Assembly (NCBI GenBank): GCA_036925085.1
Contig: JAUPFP010000004.1
Location: 3,362,001 to 3,426,000 of the forward strand
Source: Brachycybe producta
Lineage: Eukaryota > Arthropoda > Diplopoda > Playtdesmida > Andrognathidae
DNA length: 64,000 nucleotides
Direction of reading: 5' to 3'
Each line of letters begins with the position of its first letter. Position 1 is the stretch's first letter. Shown in pieces: positions 24,906 through 35,191 of this stretch. The position numbers and the translations under genes were made by a program. The notes beneath the pieces were generated by a model, which worked only from the letters and a program-made list of their open reading frames with translations, made no database searches and was not told the DNA's origin.

Positions 24906-26615
24906 TATCACGAATCTGTATGCAGAAATAAAAGCCATGCAGTGACATGTGTACATTATTTATTTTGTTACCTTACCGCTTTCTGCCTATGGATTATGAG
25001 CAAAATTTGAATTGTGCATTGTTGTGGTAGATAATGTGGCCATTGCAAATTCATTATTTCAAGGACATAGGATGTTAATTTTTGACACGTCTAATCAACA
25101 TTATAACCAGCACATAATAAAATACACATTTTGCTGTCGAAAAGGCAGCAAACTATTAATATAAAGCATATTATGTGGTAGAAATTTAAAGTTTTCTCGA
25201 GATTGTAGCTAGTTTCCACTTCGATTTCTAGAGGAAATAGCTGCAGCTGCCATCTTATAATTATGAGCTTTAAGTTTTGCACCAATGATAATCACTTGAT
25301 AAGTATGTTTTACCAGGTCTTAATGGCATAGAATATTATTTTGATAGCTAGCTGTATGTGAATCTTAAGGTTCCAGTTCAAAACTTGGGAATCAGAGCTA
25401 CAGCTACTTTCTCTAGAAATCTGAGCAAATCTAGCTGCCATTCCTATAGAGCTAGCTTTTCCACTACATGTTTTGTTAGCTCAATTATGTATCATACCAT
25501 ATTTATGATGACGTTTTTGACGATTGATTAGGCTCGAAACCTGCTATTATTTTTTCATGCCTAGGTTAAATACGATTCCCAACCACATGAAAATCTAATC
25601 AAGAGTTTCCCATTTACTTCCCATTATTATCAAAATATTTTAAATTCATTTTTTTTTAAAATTAAATTCCAGGACTAAAATTGTTGAATAAGAAACCAGA
25701 CATTGAAAATTAATCCTTTATGTATTTTTATTCTGAGTTTTGCTTTTTCAACTTGAAGCATTTAAAAGTTCTGTATGTAACCAACTTATGAAATAACTTT
25801 TTTTTTCAATAAACAGCCCATTAAAGACACTTAATCAACATTTTGCTTTGTTGTATTAGACAGGTATTATTGTAAGTGGATAATGTAAATTAATCCTTTA
25901 TGTTGAGTCTATTCTTAAGGAAGTGGACTCAAATGTTTCCATCTTTTTTACAGCAGCAAAATCCCAAGTATGGAAATATGAGGAGGATGCACTTGATATT
26001 TTGAGATGCTGTTTTTATTTTTGTTAGAAGTCATTTTGTACACTTGTAGAAAACACTAGAAGTTAAGTTGAAAATTATAACTTCGTGTCGGATCTGCTTG
26101 AGGTTTTTCTTCTTTTCTAAATGTAAATTTCTACAAGTAATGGCATACAACTACACAATGAATACAATGGAACCATTATTGTAAGGGCCACAGAATGTCA
26201 ACATAATTTTGATGAATTGATTTTTAGAGATTAATTTTATGAAAACAATTTTTCCTTGTAAGGTTTCTGTTTTTTTGTTGTTGTGCTGTTTCTTATGCAA
26301 CAGAACAGGTGCTAAAACATGCCATCATCCTCCAGTTGTTAGAAGCTATAATTGCAAAAGATGCCAGATATATTTTTTTCACAAGCAGCAACATACGAAA
26401 AATAGTTTGATATTTGTTGGAAACTGACAAACTGTATTTGTATATAATATTGGGGCAGTTTCTCCATCTTGTGTAAATGTTTATTTGCGTGTTCATGTTG
26501 GTTTTGGTGCGATCGACGATCTTTTAATGAATGTAGGTATCTTAGGACAAATATTCATGCCCGGCGCTAAGCCTTTTTTACGACATTTTTATTTCTCGTA
26601 ATAATAGTGTAACTG

Positions 26616-26676
26616 TGTACAGAGTGGCAGTAACGTTCCTGAGTAATAGTCAGGGACGTTGTGCCCTCTCTGTACA
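26616..26676. repeat. 61-nt hairpin, pre-miRNA-like
   Basis: TGTACAGAG...ACGTTCCTGA, a 7-nt loop GTAATAG, then TCAGGGACGT...CTCTGTACA. In RNA the 27-nt arms pair with only three mismatches and a few G-U pairs. Length, loop and bulges fit an animal pre-miRNA, but no neighbouring copy or conservation can be checked here. A MITE remnant is the alternative. Confidence 0.4.
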
Positions 26677-28730
26677 GTGAGCATGCTAAGTAATAAAAAA
26701 TTCTTTCTACATCCCCCCCTTCATGTTCTCATGTGGTCTTATTACAGAAGTATAGTAAACCTGTCATATGACATTAAATTGTCATATCTAGCTCATAAAC
26801 TTGTAACAGTCACAAAAGCAAATTATAAAACAATTATGAGAAATATTGATAAATGACTGCCATTGATTGAAATGCACTATACAGAATAATGAGTCATAAA
26901 ATAATAGCACACAAGCAGTGATATCAAGGTATGACTGTAACAATTTTATGACTTTCTGTAACGAAGTCTCTGAATGATTAATGTTTCCAAATCATTAAAG
27001 CTGCTGTTTCTGATAATTGATATTTTGGCCAGAGTTGAGAAATGTTCCATTTTACAATGCCACAAAGGCAATTGTCATATGTTAACTTTGTTAAGTCTGG
27101 ACTTCCGAATATACCACGCCATATCAGACCATCATCGACCACTGCATTTGTTGTCAAGATGTATTCAACTTACATAGGACATAATCGCCTACGTAAAAAC
27201 TTATATACACACTGTATATTTTGTGTTTGCTTTCAAGTTGGAAAAGCTGCAAAGAACATATGGTACATTCTATAAACATTGTTTGACTACCTTATGCAAA
27301 TATGGCACTGTTAGTGTTTGATTTTGATGACTCTCAGTATGACGTTTCCGTTATAATGACCTCTTAACATGCAAAACGTTAGAAACATATGTTTTTGGCA
27401 AACTATAAGCTGAAAAAGTGAGAAGGAAAATGGAGAGTGACAGTTGTAAGAAGTGGTTGAATAAGCTTTTTTTTGCTCAGAAGGTTAAAGTTAAAATTCA
27501 AATGCCAAGTTATCTATCTGAATTGAGTCCAAAACTGATGAAAACTTGAATTTTCTTGTTAAAATTTAAAAAATAAAATGTTGAGCTATTCAACACTTAA
27601 CTCTTTAATTTTTATTAAACGACTAACCAGGAAGCTTTTCTCACTTTGGAACTCTTTTACATAATTAAAAAAAATGTCATTTATTCCTATGATTTTGAGC
27701 TATTTTATTACTTGGAATATTTATGTTTCTAGGGCGAATTTGTTTTATTTGAAGAAAGTTACTTGGAAGCAATAGGGTGAATTTGAGATTTAACGTAACT
27801 TGGTATGAAGTAGGATTCGTTTCAGAATTGTGGTCCTTATGTTTCCTAATTAGTGATGGTGGTAGATGAGAAGCATGATATGGTGTCTGTAAAGTTGACA
27901 AGAATGTTGCAATGTCGCGGTTGATGCTTGCATGCTTACTATGGTGTTGCCATTTTTTGTGTTGTAAAAGTGTCGATGCGTTCAATACATAGAGCATCTT
28001 GACTCCTATAATGCCAGTGCCACAAAGGAACATATTCTCAAAGGCACCTCTAGGCATGGCCCTTGCAGAAATGGCAAACATGTGTCACCACATTGGAAGC
28101 CATGCTTGATGATAATTTGTTTATTCTTTTTTATGATACAGCTGAGACGTAAAGGAGGTTCTGGTTCTACTGTAACCGTATATAGCAAGTTAGTTGCAAA
28201 CACAATGGACTTTTTTCTCCAAATGACTGACTAAATACAGTGTAACTGGTCCGCATTACTGTTAAAGCCTTGCTATAGCTCAATGAAACACTCAGAAATG
28301 ATAGTTTTGGGAAGTTATTTTCCTCCAAAAACTGCCGTTTTGGAGTCGAAAATTTGAGTACTATGAAATCCAAAAAAGCTCTAAAATACAATATGAAATC
28401 TGGGAAATGCAACACTGAAAGGTCAGGGTGACCATGTGCAGACAACAGCAAGATTTTCAGAATTTTCATTATGCTATAGGCTGCAAATTATTTTCTGGGT
28501 TACATTTTGTGAAATTTATGTTTTTGGAATATTTTTTCAGAGTTCTTTTTATTGAGCTCTCCAGTAAGACCTCTTTGCCGGCCCATGGGTAGGGTAGGGT
28601 TGTTTGATTTAAATCATGTTTTAAATATTAATCGCAAAAAAAATTGTTTTAAATCACTTATATGACATATAGGACTGTTTTGATTTTTTTTTTAAATAAC
28701 GATTTTTAACAACACTGCTTTTATTGACTT

Positions 28731-28998
28731 TTTGGGACTTCTGGGGCCAGTTGAGCTCTCCTGAGACATTTTTAGAGCGTTTTGAGCTTTTAAATATTTT
28801 TCGACTTTTGGCCGGTTTTTGAAAAAATGCCAAACGACTTGGTTTTTGACTCATGTTTTAGAATTGAAAAAACCCTTGAATCCTTATGCTTTTTGCAACG
28901 TTTGAGGACTACTGGGGCCATTTATAAGCGTTCCTGAGGCATTTTTAGAGCTTTTCGAGTGTTAAAATATTTTTCGACTTTTGGCCGTTTTTACCTGT
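28731..28998. repeat. Two direct copies of a roughly 100-bp dispersed repeat
   Basis: Copies at about 28731-28830 and 28901-28998 share GGGGCCA, CCTGAGRCATTTTTAGAGC and AATATTTTTCGACTTTTGGC. A third, inverted copy lies at about 37847-37935 in a TXNDC5 intron. Family unknown; no coding potential is evident. Confidence 0.6.
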
Positions 28999-29096
28999 TG
29001 TAAGGGGTGCCAAAATATCGTTTGCCCGGGGCAAACGATATGGCAAGAGTCCAGGGCCGGTCGGTTTTACTTTTATTCTATTTTTCAGCTGCAAAA

Positions 29097-29974
29097 CAGT
29101 GGCGTAGCTAGGCTTGGTTGCGCCCCCCCCCGCCGCGTAAAACTTTGCGCCCTCCCCCCCCCGGGCTGCTTAAAACGTTGCGCTCCCTTTAAGTCCCCCT
29201 CCACTTAGCCTCATACTGGGGGGAGGTGCTATTTTGATGAACGGCGGATCAGTAAGAACAGTCGGAAGGTTAGGTTTAGTAAAATGAAGCTTGTTGCAGG
29301 GGGCCTGGGGGCGCAGCCCCCCATTTTTTTAGCGTTATTAAATCAAATTTGTCCATTTTTCCGACCGTTCCTCCCATTGAACAAATTTCAGAACAGTCGG
29401 AACAATGGACTAATTTGATTTAATAATTCTTTAAAAAAAAAAAGTCAGGGTCTGCGCCCCCCAGACCCCTTGCAACAACTTAATTTTACTAAACCAAACC
29501 TTCGGACTGCTCCTACTATTTTTCCGACTGTTCGTACCGTTGTTCGGACCTTTCCGCTGTTCATCAAAATTATACCCCCCCCTATAAAAATTTCTAAGCA
29601 CAATAAACGAAATGAAAGTTGATTTATATTTGAAAATAACTGAATAAATTAAGCGAGTGATTCGGAATCACTTGCTTAATTTATTCAATTATTTTTGAAA
29701 ATACATCGACTTTCATTTTGTTTTTTGCGCCCCCAAACTTCCTGCGCCCCCCCCCCCGCAGTTGCGGGTCTAGTGGGTCCCTAGCTACGCCACTGCCCGC
29801 CCCTCCCATGAATATTTACTAGTGCAACTATGTAGTTTTTAAAAGTAAATATTAAATGAAGGTCGATTTATTTTCGAAAATAAATCGACTTTCATTTTGT
29901 TTTTTGCGCCCCCAAACCTGCTGCGCCCCCCCCCCCGCAGTTGCGGGTCCTGCGGGTGCCTAGCTACGCCAGTG
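29097..29974. mobile_element. Non-autonomous hAT element with perfect 8-bp target duplication
   Basis: The left TIR CAGTGGCGTAGCTAGGC (29097-29113) is mirrored at the right end by GCCTAGCTACGCCAGTG (29958-29974). The flanking octamer CTGCAAAA is identical at 29089-29096 and 29975-29982, the 8-bp duplication expected of hAT transposition. A second internal end (CTAGCTACGCCACTG, 29781-29795) and a repeated block show that the 3' part is duplicated. There is also a palindrome at about 29605-29712. C- and G-runs are prominent. No transposase is present. It contains a different palindromic MITE and sits inside an FB1 repeat. Confidence 0.8.
29218..29582. mobile_element. G-rich palindromic MITE nested in the hAT element
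   Basis: The two halves are long inverted copies. The tip reads GGTGCTATTTTGATGAACGG, followed in each arm by AACAGTCGGAA, then GTTTAGTAAAAT, then GGCGCAG, then TTATTAAATCAAATT. A second copy lies in TXNDC5 intron 1. No coding capacity. Confidence 0.75.
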
Positions 29975-31334
29975 CTGCAAAATGAAAAGTTTGAATACGT
30001 TTTCGAAGCTATCAGGGTACCTCACTCACTCGAGGGTATTTTCATGTTGATATCTTTCAAAATAAACTTTTTATGGACAATTTTTAAAGTATTTTATTGA
30101 GAAATATGTCGACATGAAAGTATCCTCAAGTAATTAAGCTACCTTTGCAGTTTCTAAAATACATACTTTCTAGTTTCTGTTAATTTTGCTCGTGAAAGAC
30201 TGAATAATCAAAGAGTTTGAAAAGCAGCTGTACAAAAACCCTCTTGTTAAAGTATTTACACAATTTTCAAGGTAACATCTTTTTCTTAGTTCAATCATGA
30301 CATTGAAAATGTTATTAGTAATCCAATAAATAGTTCAAAACTACATATTGTATGTAATATATTGTGACGTAGACAGCTAAATTATATTTTTCTACAGTAA
30401 ATGTTTCAAATCCGATCTGTTTTCATAGCAACAGAGATTTTGTGATCAGAAGTAATGTGTTGTCAACATTGCAGAATATGAAATTAAAAAAAAATCAGAC
30501 TTGCTTGACATGAATTTTCATTTAATGCATTTTCTAAAGCCATATTTATGAATATTTAATTAGGGTGCGTGGCTATGTGATCTCCATCAATGGCACTGTT
30601 CTCTGAATCGATATATGGTTGGCAAGAAAAAAAAATATAATATTATATACATATAATAAATGGGTGTGACATGATCCCCCCACCCCCACCCAACTTGGAT
30701 GGTCAACGACCCAAGAAAATGCAACAGCATTGAAATAAACAGTTCTAGTGCACTACTGGTGAAAACGGGTCATCATCTGGGTCATTTAATACTTATGTAG
30801 GTCTGCATGCTGAAAACTATGGGTGAAACTGTTGAATGTCTATAATCTCTTGTATCCTGAAGGAAGGAAAAAAACAACAACTGCCACTTGGAAGGATAAG
30901 GGGGCTTACATAAGTAGGCTAAGTTTTATAATAAAAAAAATGGCTCTCAGGGTCAAGAATTTGTATCACTTTGAAATACTGCAGCCCTACTTTTGTATAG
31001 GACAAAATAATGGCATTGGTGGTGTGCGTATGTGTGTGTGTGTTTAGTACATTTTTGACCTAGTGTTTCAAGTTCATGTTTTTTGTTTGTTCATTTTTTG
31101 TGTAAAGATAAAAACAACAAAAATTGTGCGTTAGATGTTTTTTTTTTCATTGAATGCAAAATATTTAATAAATGTAGTGTTTTGAAAATGAAATAACAAT
31201 GTTAGTATTAATTGTCGACTGATATATCGGTAAAGTAATTGTATCACACCAATAGTTAATGTGTTTTTTAAATATTGGTATCGACATTTTTAGCACCGAT
31301 TATGCCGCTATTACAACCTAAGATACCATACATA

Positions 31335-31800
31335 TTAGGGTGTCCCAAAAAAATCAAAGATTGAAAATTAGAATGCATACCTTCTAAAACAATTCTCCCT
31401 TGTAAAATAATACCTGTAAAATTCCAGCTCATTTGAGCTATATTTAGAGAGGTCCCCCAGTGGCTCCCAAATCTCTATGGCTATTACCATAGTTTTTTAT
31501 ATTATACATGACAAATTTAAATTTAAAATAGAAATATTCACAAAAACTTATGTATTATTTAATTTTACAACATATTACTTTTGTCAAGTGTATAATGTAT
31601 TGAAATTAAAATAATAATTTTGAAAAAAATTACCAATTTTGCCAAAAATGTACCAACTTGGAGACCCTTGGGGGACCTCTAAATATTGTTCAAATTATCA
31701 GAAATTTTAATAATGTTACTATATAAAGAAACTTTTCAGTGGGTATGCATTCACAGATTCTTAATTTTAATTTTTAATCGACATTTTTGGGACACCCTAA
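31335..31800. mobile_element. MITE with TTAGGGTGTCCCAAAAA terminal inverted repeats
   Basis: Both ends read TTAGGGTGTCCCAAAAA inward, flanked by TACATA on each side, a possible target duplication. A second, internal inverted pair (TTTAGAGAGGTCCCCCA against TTTAGAGGTCCCCCA) and ATGCATACC in both arms make the 466-bp element foldback-like. No ORF. The superfamily cannot be fixed by eye; Tc1/mariner-like is one possibility. Confidence 0.7.
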
Positions 31801-33573
31801 TACATATACATGACATATCGTCATTAAAAATTTGTAATGAAAAAATGGATGCATTTCTGTCATTGCTTCATGCTTCAAATAAAGAAACTATTTAAATTTA
31901 TGAGAAGTGTGGACATTTGAAGGTCAATTCACCCAGAGTTCTCTCTTTCTAGAGACAATGTTCCGAATTCAACAAATCCATCCATCTATCCAAAAACACT
32001 GGTTAGAGGCTACAACTCTAGTTAACAATTGATAGTAGTAAACCAAGACTAACCAAGACTAACCAGCCTTTTTGGATTAGATAAAGCATAATTGCACTGG
32101 CTATAATGATGACTTCACATTCGACACTTGGGCCACAAAGTGTGAGAAACACTAGCTTCATATTTCAGAAAAATTCCAAACTATTAATTAGTTATTCTAA
32201 TTAATAACTTCGAAAATTAATTTGTTCCAAAAACTGGTTACAACAGCTTAAAATAGCTACGAAGTGTGGAAATGTTTAATAGTAAAATAGGACCTGTGTA
32301 GATCTATTTTATTTGTTATTGTGTACAGTGTCCTATAGTTACCCATTGGTTAGGTTTTTTTGTGTGTTTGGATACAAAACTATGCTAATCTTGTTCCCCG
32401 GTATCATAATATCGACTTTTTGATGATATATTAGATAGAATCAAAGTAATGTACTTGGCTTGTTACAATAGAAAAGTTGCCTACTACAGTATAATGAGCA
32501 CTATTCAATATTTAATGTCACCCATATATTGAGAATTTATATAAAGAGGAAAAAAGGAAAGGAAACAGTGAAATCAATAATGAATGCTTTACTTGCAATG
32601 AGGAATTTTTATTATTCTACCTTAAAATATTAGATTTGTTTTGTTGTTTTTTTAAAAAAAGTTTTTTTAGATATGACCTACATCAAATGTGTTACGAATC
32701 CTGGATGATTTTAAGTTTTAGAACATCGTTTATGATTTTAAGTTGAATATTAAAATACTAAAATGTTGTATTATAATATTTAGGACTCCATTTTAGACAA
32801 TAAATATATCACGTTTATCTATTAACATTTCACCTAAGCCTAGATTATTATGTACATTTTTGGGTATGTGCCACGAACCTGCGCAAAAAAAAATAAAGTT
32901 AAGGCAGTAATTGTGCTTGTGTGTGTGTATGTTTGTACTACACCTTCTAGTTTTTATGTCAGTATAGGTATGTCACGTGTAATTATGGTCAAGTCAAGTA
33001 GTTTGACCCAGAACTGGCTTAGCAGTAGAGGGTACAAACATTCATATTTATAAAAACCTTACAATCTTGCATAAAATCTCTATAGAAAATTATAATTCAA
33101 ACACAATACTTAATTGTATTCCACTCTCATCCTACCTCAATACATGTTTTTTTTTAGAAAATGGTGTAATATTTATCTTAGCTTATTTAAAATTTACTTC
33201 TAAGTAATAGTTATTAAATGCAAAGTCTCAGGATCAGTAGTAGAATTTTTTTCTTCTAGATTTGTCGCTTGTAATATTTAAGTGACATGTAGATCTAATG
33301 ATGAATTATTTTAGGTTTACTTTTGACATGTCCTGAAATGCCTATTGTAAGTTTCTCACAGGTGTTATGTTTTTACACCATTTTGTTTTTTATGAATGTT
33401 ATTCAGATATTGAAGTTTTTGGAGTTCGAGAAACAAAGTTCTGTCAATAGGTCTACACAGACCACTTATACTAATATGTCAAACCATTATTCAAAAATAA
33501 ATACATGTATCCAACATTTGCATTTGACACTTGCTAAATAGCCATTACAAAATGTGCAACTGAAAAAAAAAAA

Positions 33574-33680
33574 AACAGAACAGTGGATAGAATTCTGGTT
33601 ATTCTGCGTTTCATAAGCGCGATATTAAAGAAGAAATTGAAAGTGTTTTTTTTTTAAATACTAGAATAAGAAACAAATTG
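33574..33680 (+). repeat. FB1 left-arm fragment
   Basis: GAATTCTGGTTATTCTGCG, then TTTCATAAGCGC, then GAAGAAATTGAAAGTGTTTT match the early left arm of the better-preserved copy at 51192. The rest of the element is not recognisable. Confidence 0.45.
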
Positions 33681-34023
33681 ACTGACTTGATTTCTCTAAA
33701 AAAAAATTCAATGGCAATTTTAAATTAATGATTTTTGTTTTTCACTTCAAGTTGGTTCAAATGTCGAAAACCTTGTCTGATAACGTCTGGAAATGTAATA
33801 TTTGATCAGTTTTGAACTGCCTTTATGGTAGTTAAAAACTAATCAAATAGCTTATTTTTTAAAATTAAAACGATTCAGTTCCTATTCTAATTTTTAACAT
33901 TTTTGAATAAAATAACTGTTAAGATAGATAGTCTATGAACAAGCTGATTTTTTTTAACTTGATTATTCTTTCTATCTTTTAGAAACAAAATGAATAGAAA
34001 CTACAATAACAGGTGGTTATAAA

Positions 34024-34802
34024 GTGTAAACGCCTCAAACTCTGATTAATAATCAATCTTTCAGGTGCAAAAAAAAAAGAAAAGAAAAATTTAAACGTGT
34101 TAGAAACTAGAAGGGTAGCTCACTCACTTAATTGCAGTTTCATGTTGACAACTTTCAAAATAAGCTTTTCATATCAGTTTAAAAATGACCAAATATTGCT
34201 TCTGAAACGCAGACAAATCAAGAGTTTGAAAATCAGCTGTTCATAAAACATTTTAAGGGTAACTAGTGCTAATACCACATTTCATGTTGAGATATTTTTC
34301 AAAATAAATTTGTTTCTGGACAGAAATTTAAATAATATCATATCTGCATTAAAGTTGGGTCATGTTCAAGGTGACACAAAAAGCTTACTGTATTTTGAAG
34401 GATAACCAGTGCCGTCTTTACTATAAGGGCACACGGGGCCCGTGCCCAGGGCCCCGATCTCACGGGGGCCCCGAAAGGCCGATATATTCGCTTACACGAA
34501 AAAAAGGAGCTCAAATTTTTTTCTATTTTTAGGTAGATTACAGTCAACATTTCTAAATTCAAATGTTAATAGGAGACCAGATCAGATTTTTAAATTTTTT
34601 CTAATTTTTACTATCCAACGGGGCCCCCAATTATTGTGTGCCCAAGGGCCCCGACATGCCCTAAGACGGCCCTGAGGATAACACCATAAAAAATACCCTT
34701 AATTAAGATTGAGCTACCCTTCTAGTTTTTAAAACACTTTCAGGTTTCTCTTCATTTTGCATCTGAAAGACAAAATAATTAGAATTCGAGATGTGGTTTA
34801 CT
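34024..34802 (+). repeat. FB1 foldback repeat copy interrupted by a hAT MITE
   Basis: Starts GTGTAAACGCCTCAAACTC, with core AGAAACTAGAAGGGTAGC. The right arm resumes after the inserted MITE (ATACCCTTAATTAAG, GAGCTACCCTTCTAG, TTTAAAACACTTTCAGG). It ends in a degenerate reverse tip near 34802. Confidence 0.75.
34407..34674. mobile_element. 268-bp hAT MITE with perfect 8-bp target duplication
   Basis: Ends: left CAGTGCCGTCTTTA, right in reverse complement CAGGGCCGTCTTAGGGC. Both arms carry GGGGCCC-rich sequence. The octamer AGGATAAC flanks both sides exactly (34399-34406 and 34675-34682). This is the hAT signature. No coding capacity. It interrupts the right arm of an FB1 copy. Confidence 0.85.
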
Positions 34803-35191
34803 TTTTAAAATCACCTTAAGTTGTGATTAAGAGTATTACTAAATGGCTTTGTACCAAACATGGTAATTACTCTCTAAATCATTTAAATTTCAAACTTAAG
34901 TACCAAGTTACTAACTCACTCTGTATTTTCTGTTTAATTTTCTACACTAGATGGCAGACAATGACAAGAAGTTTCGAAAAAAAAAAATGATTTCATATCT
35001 TTTGTACGTTTGAGGCCATTGTGGACCACCACCTTCAATACATCATCAAGGCCTCGGTGTCGTCAGCATTGTATTGTACTGTAATAATAGTCAACATTGC
35101 CATTGAGTTTTGAAAAAGCCTGGTTTTTCAACATTACTTGTACTGTATATGCTTCATAAGGGGGTGGTGGCAAAAGAAAAAAAGTGCAAGA

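Larger units (their letters stand above)
21416..28700. other. Long intergenic stretch without a convincing gene
   Basis: Apart from the two hairpins listed separately, I see no splice-flanked exon with protein-like content. Open frames here are short and of biased composition. The longest (antisense, 27677-28081) has no recognisable domain and no supporting splice context. Confidence 0.45.
29065..30260 (+). repeat. FB1 foldback repeat copy interrupted by the hAT element
   Basis: TTATTCTATTTTTCAGCTGC (to 29088) is the left-arm start. It resumes after the hAT at 29983 with TGAAAAGTTTGAATACGTTT, then CTCGAGGGTATTTTCATG. The inverted right arm follows (GTCGACATGAAAGTATCC, then CAGTTTCTAAAATAC, then GACTGAATAATCAAAGAGTT). 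Removing 29089-29974 restores a continuous FB1-like sequence. Confidence 0.65.
30261..35191. other. Repeat-rich intergenic DNA before TXNDC5
   Basis: Outside the elements listed, I see no exon. There is a short direct repeat (AACCAAGACT twice, near 32041), a (GT)n run near 31030, and a region before 35192 that should hold the TXNDC5 promoter and 5' UTR, without a clear core element. Confidence 0.4.

Noticed and set aside
27677..28081. 134-codon minus-strand open frame
   Set aside because: No family resemblance, biased composition, no flanking exons; considered a chance frame or unidentifiable old repeat.
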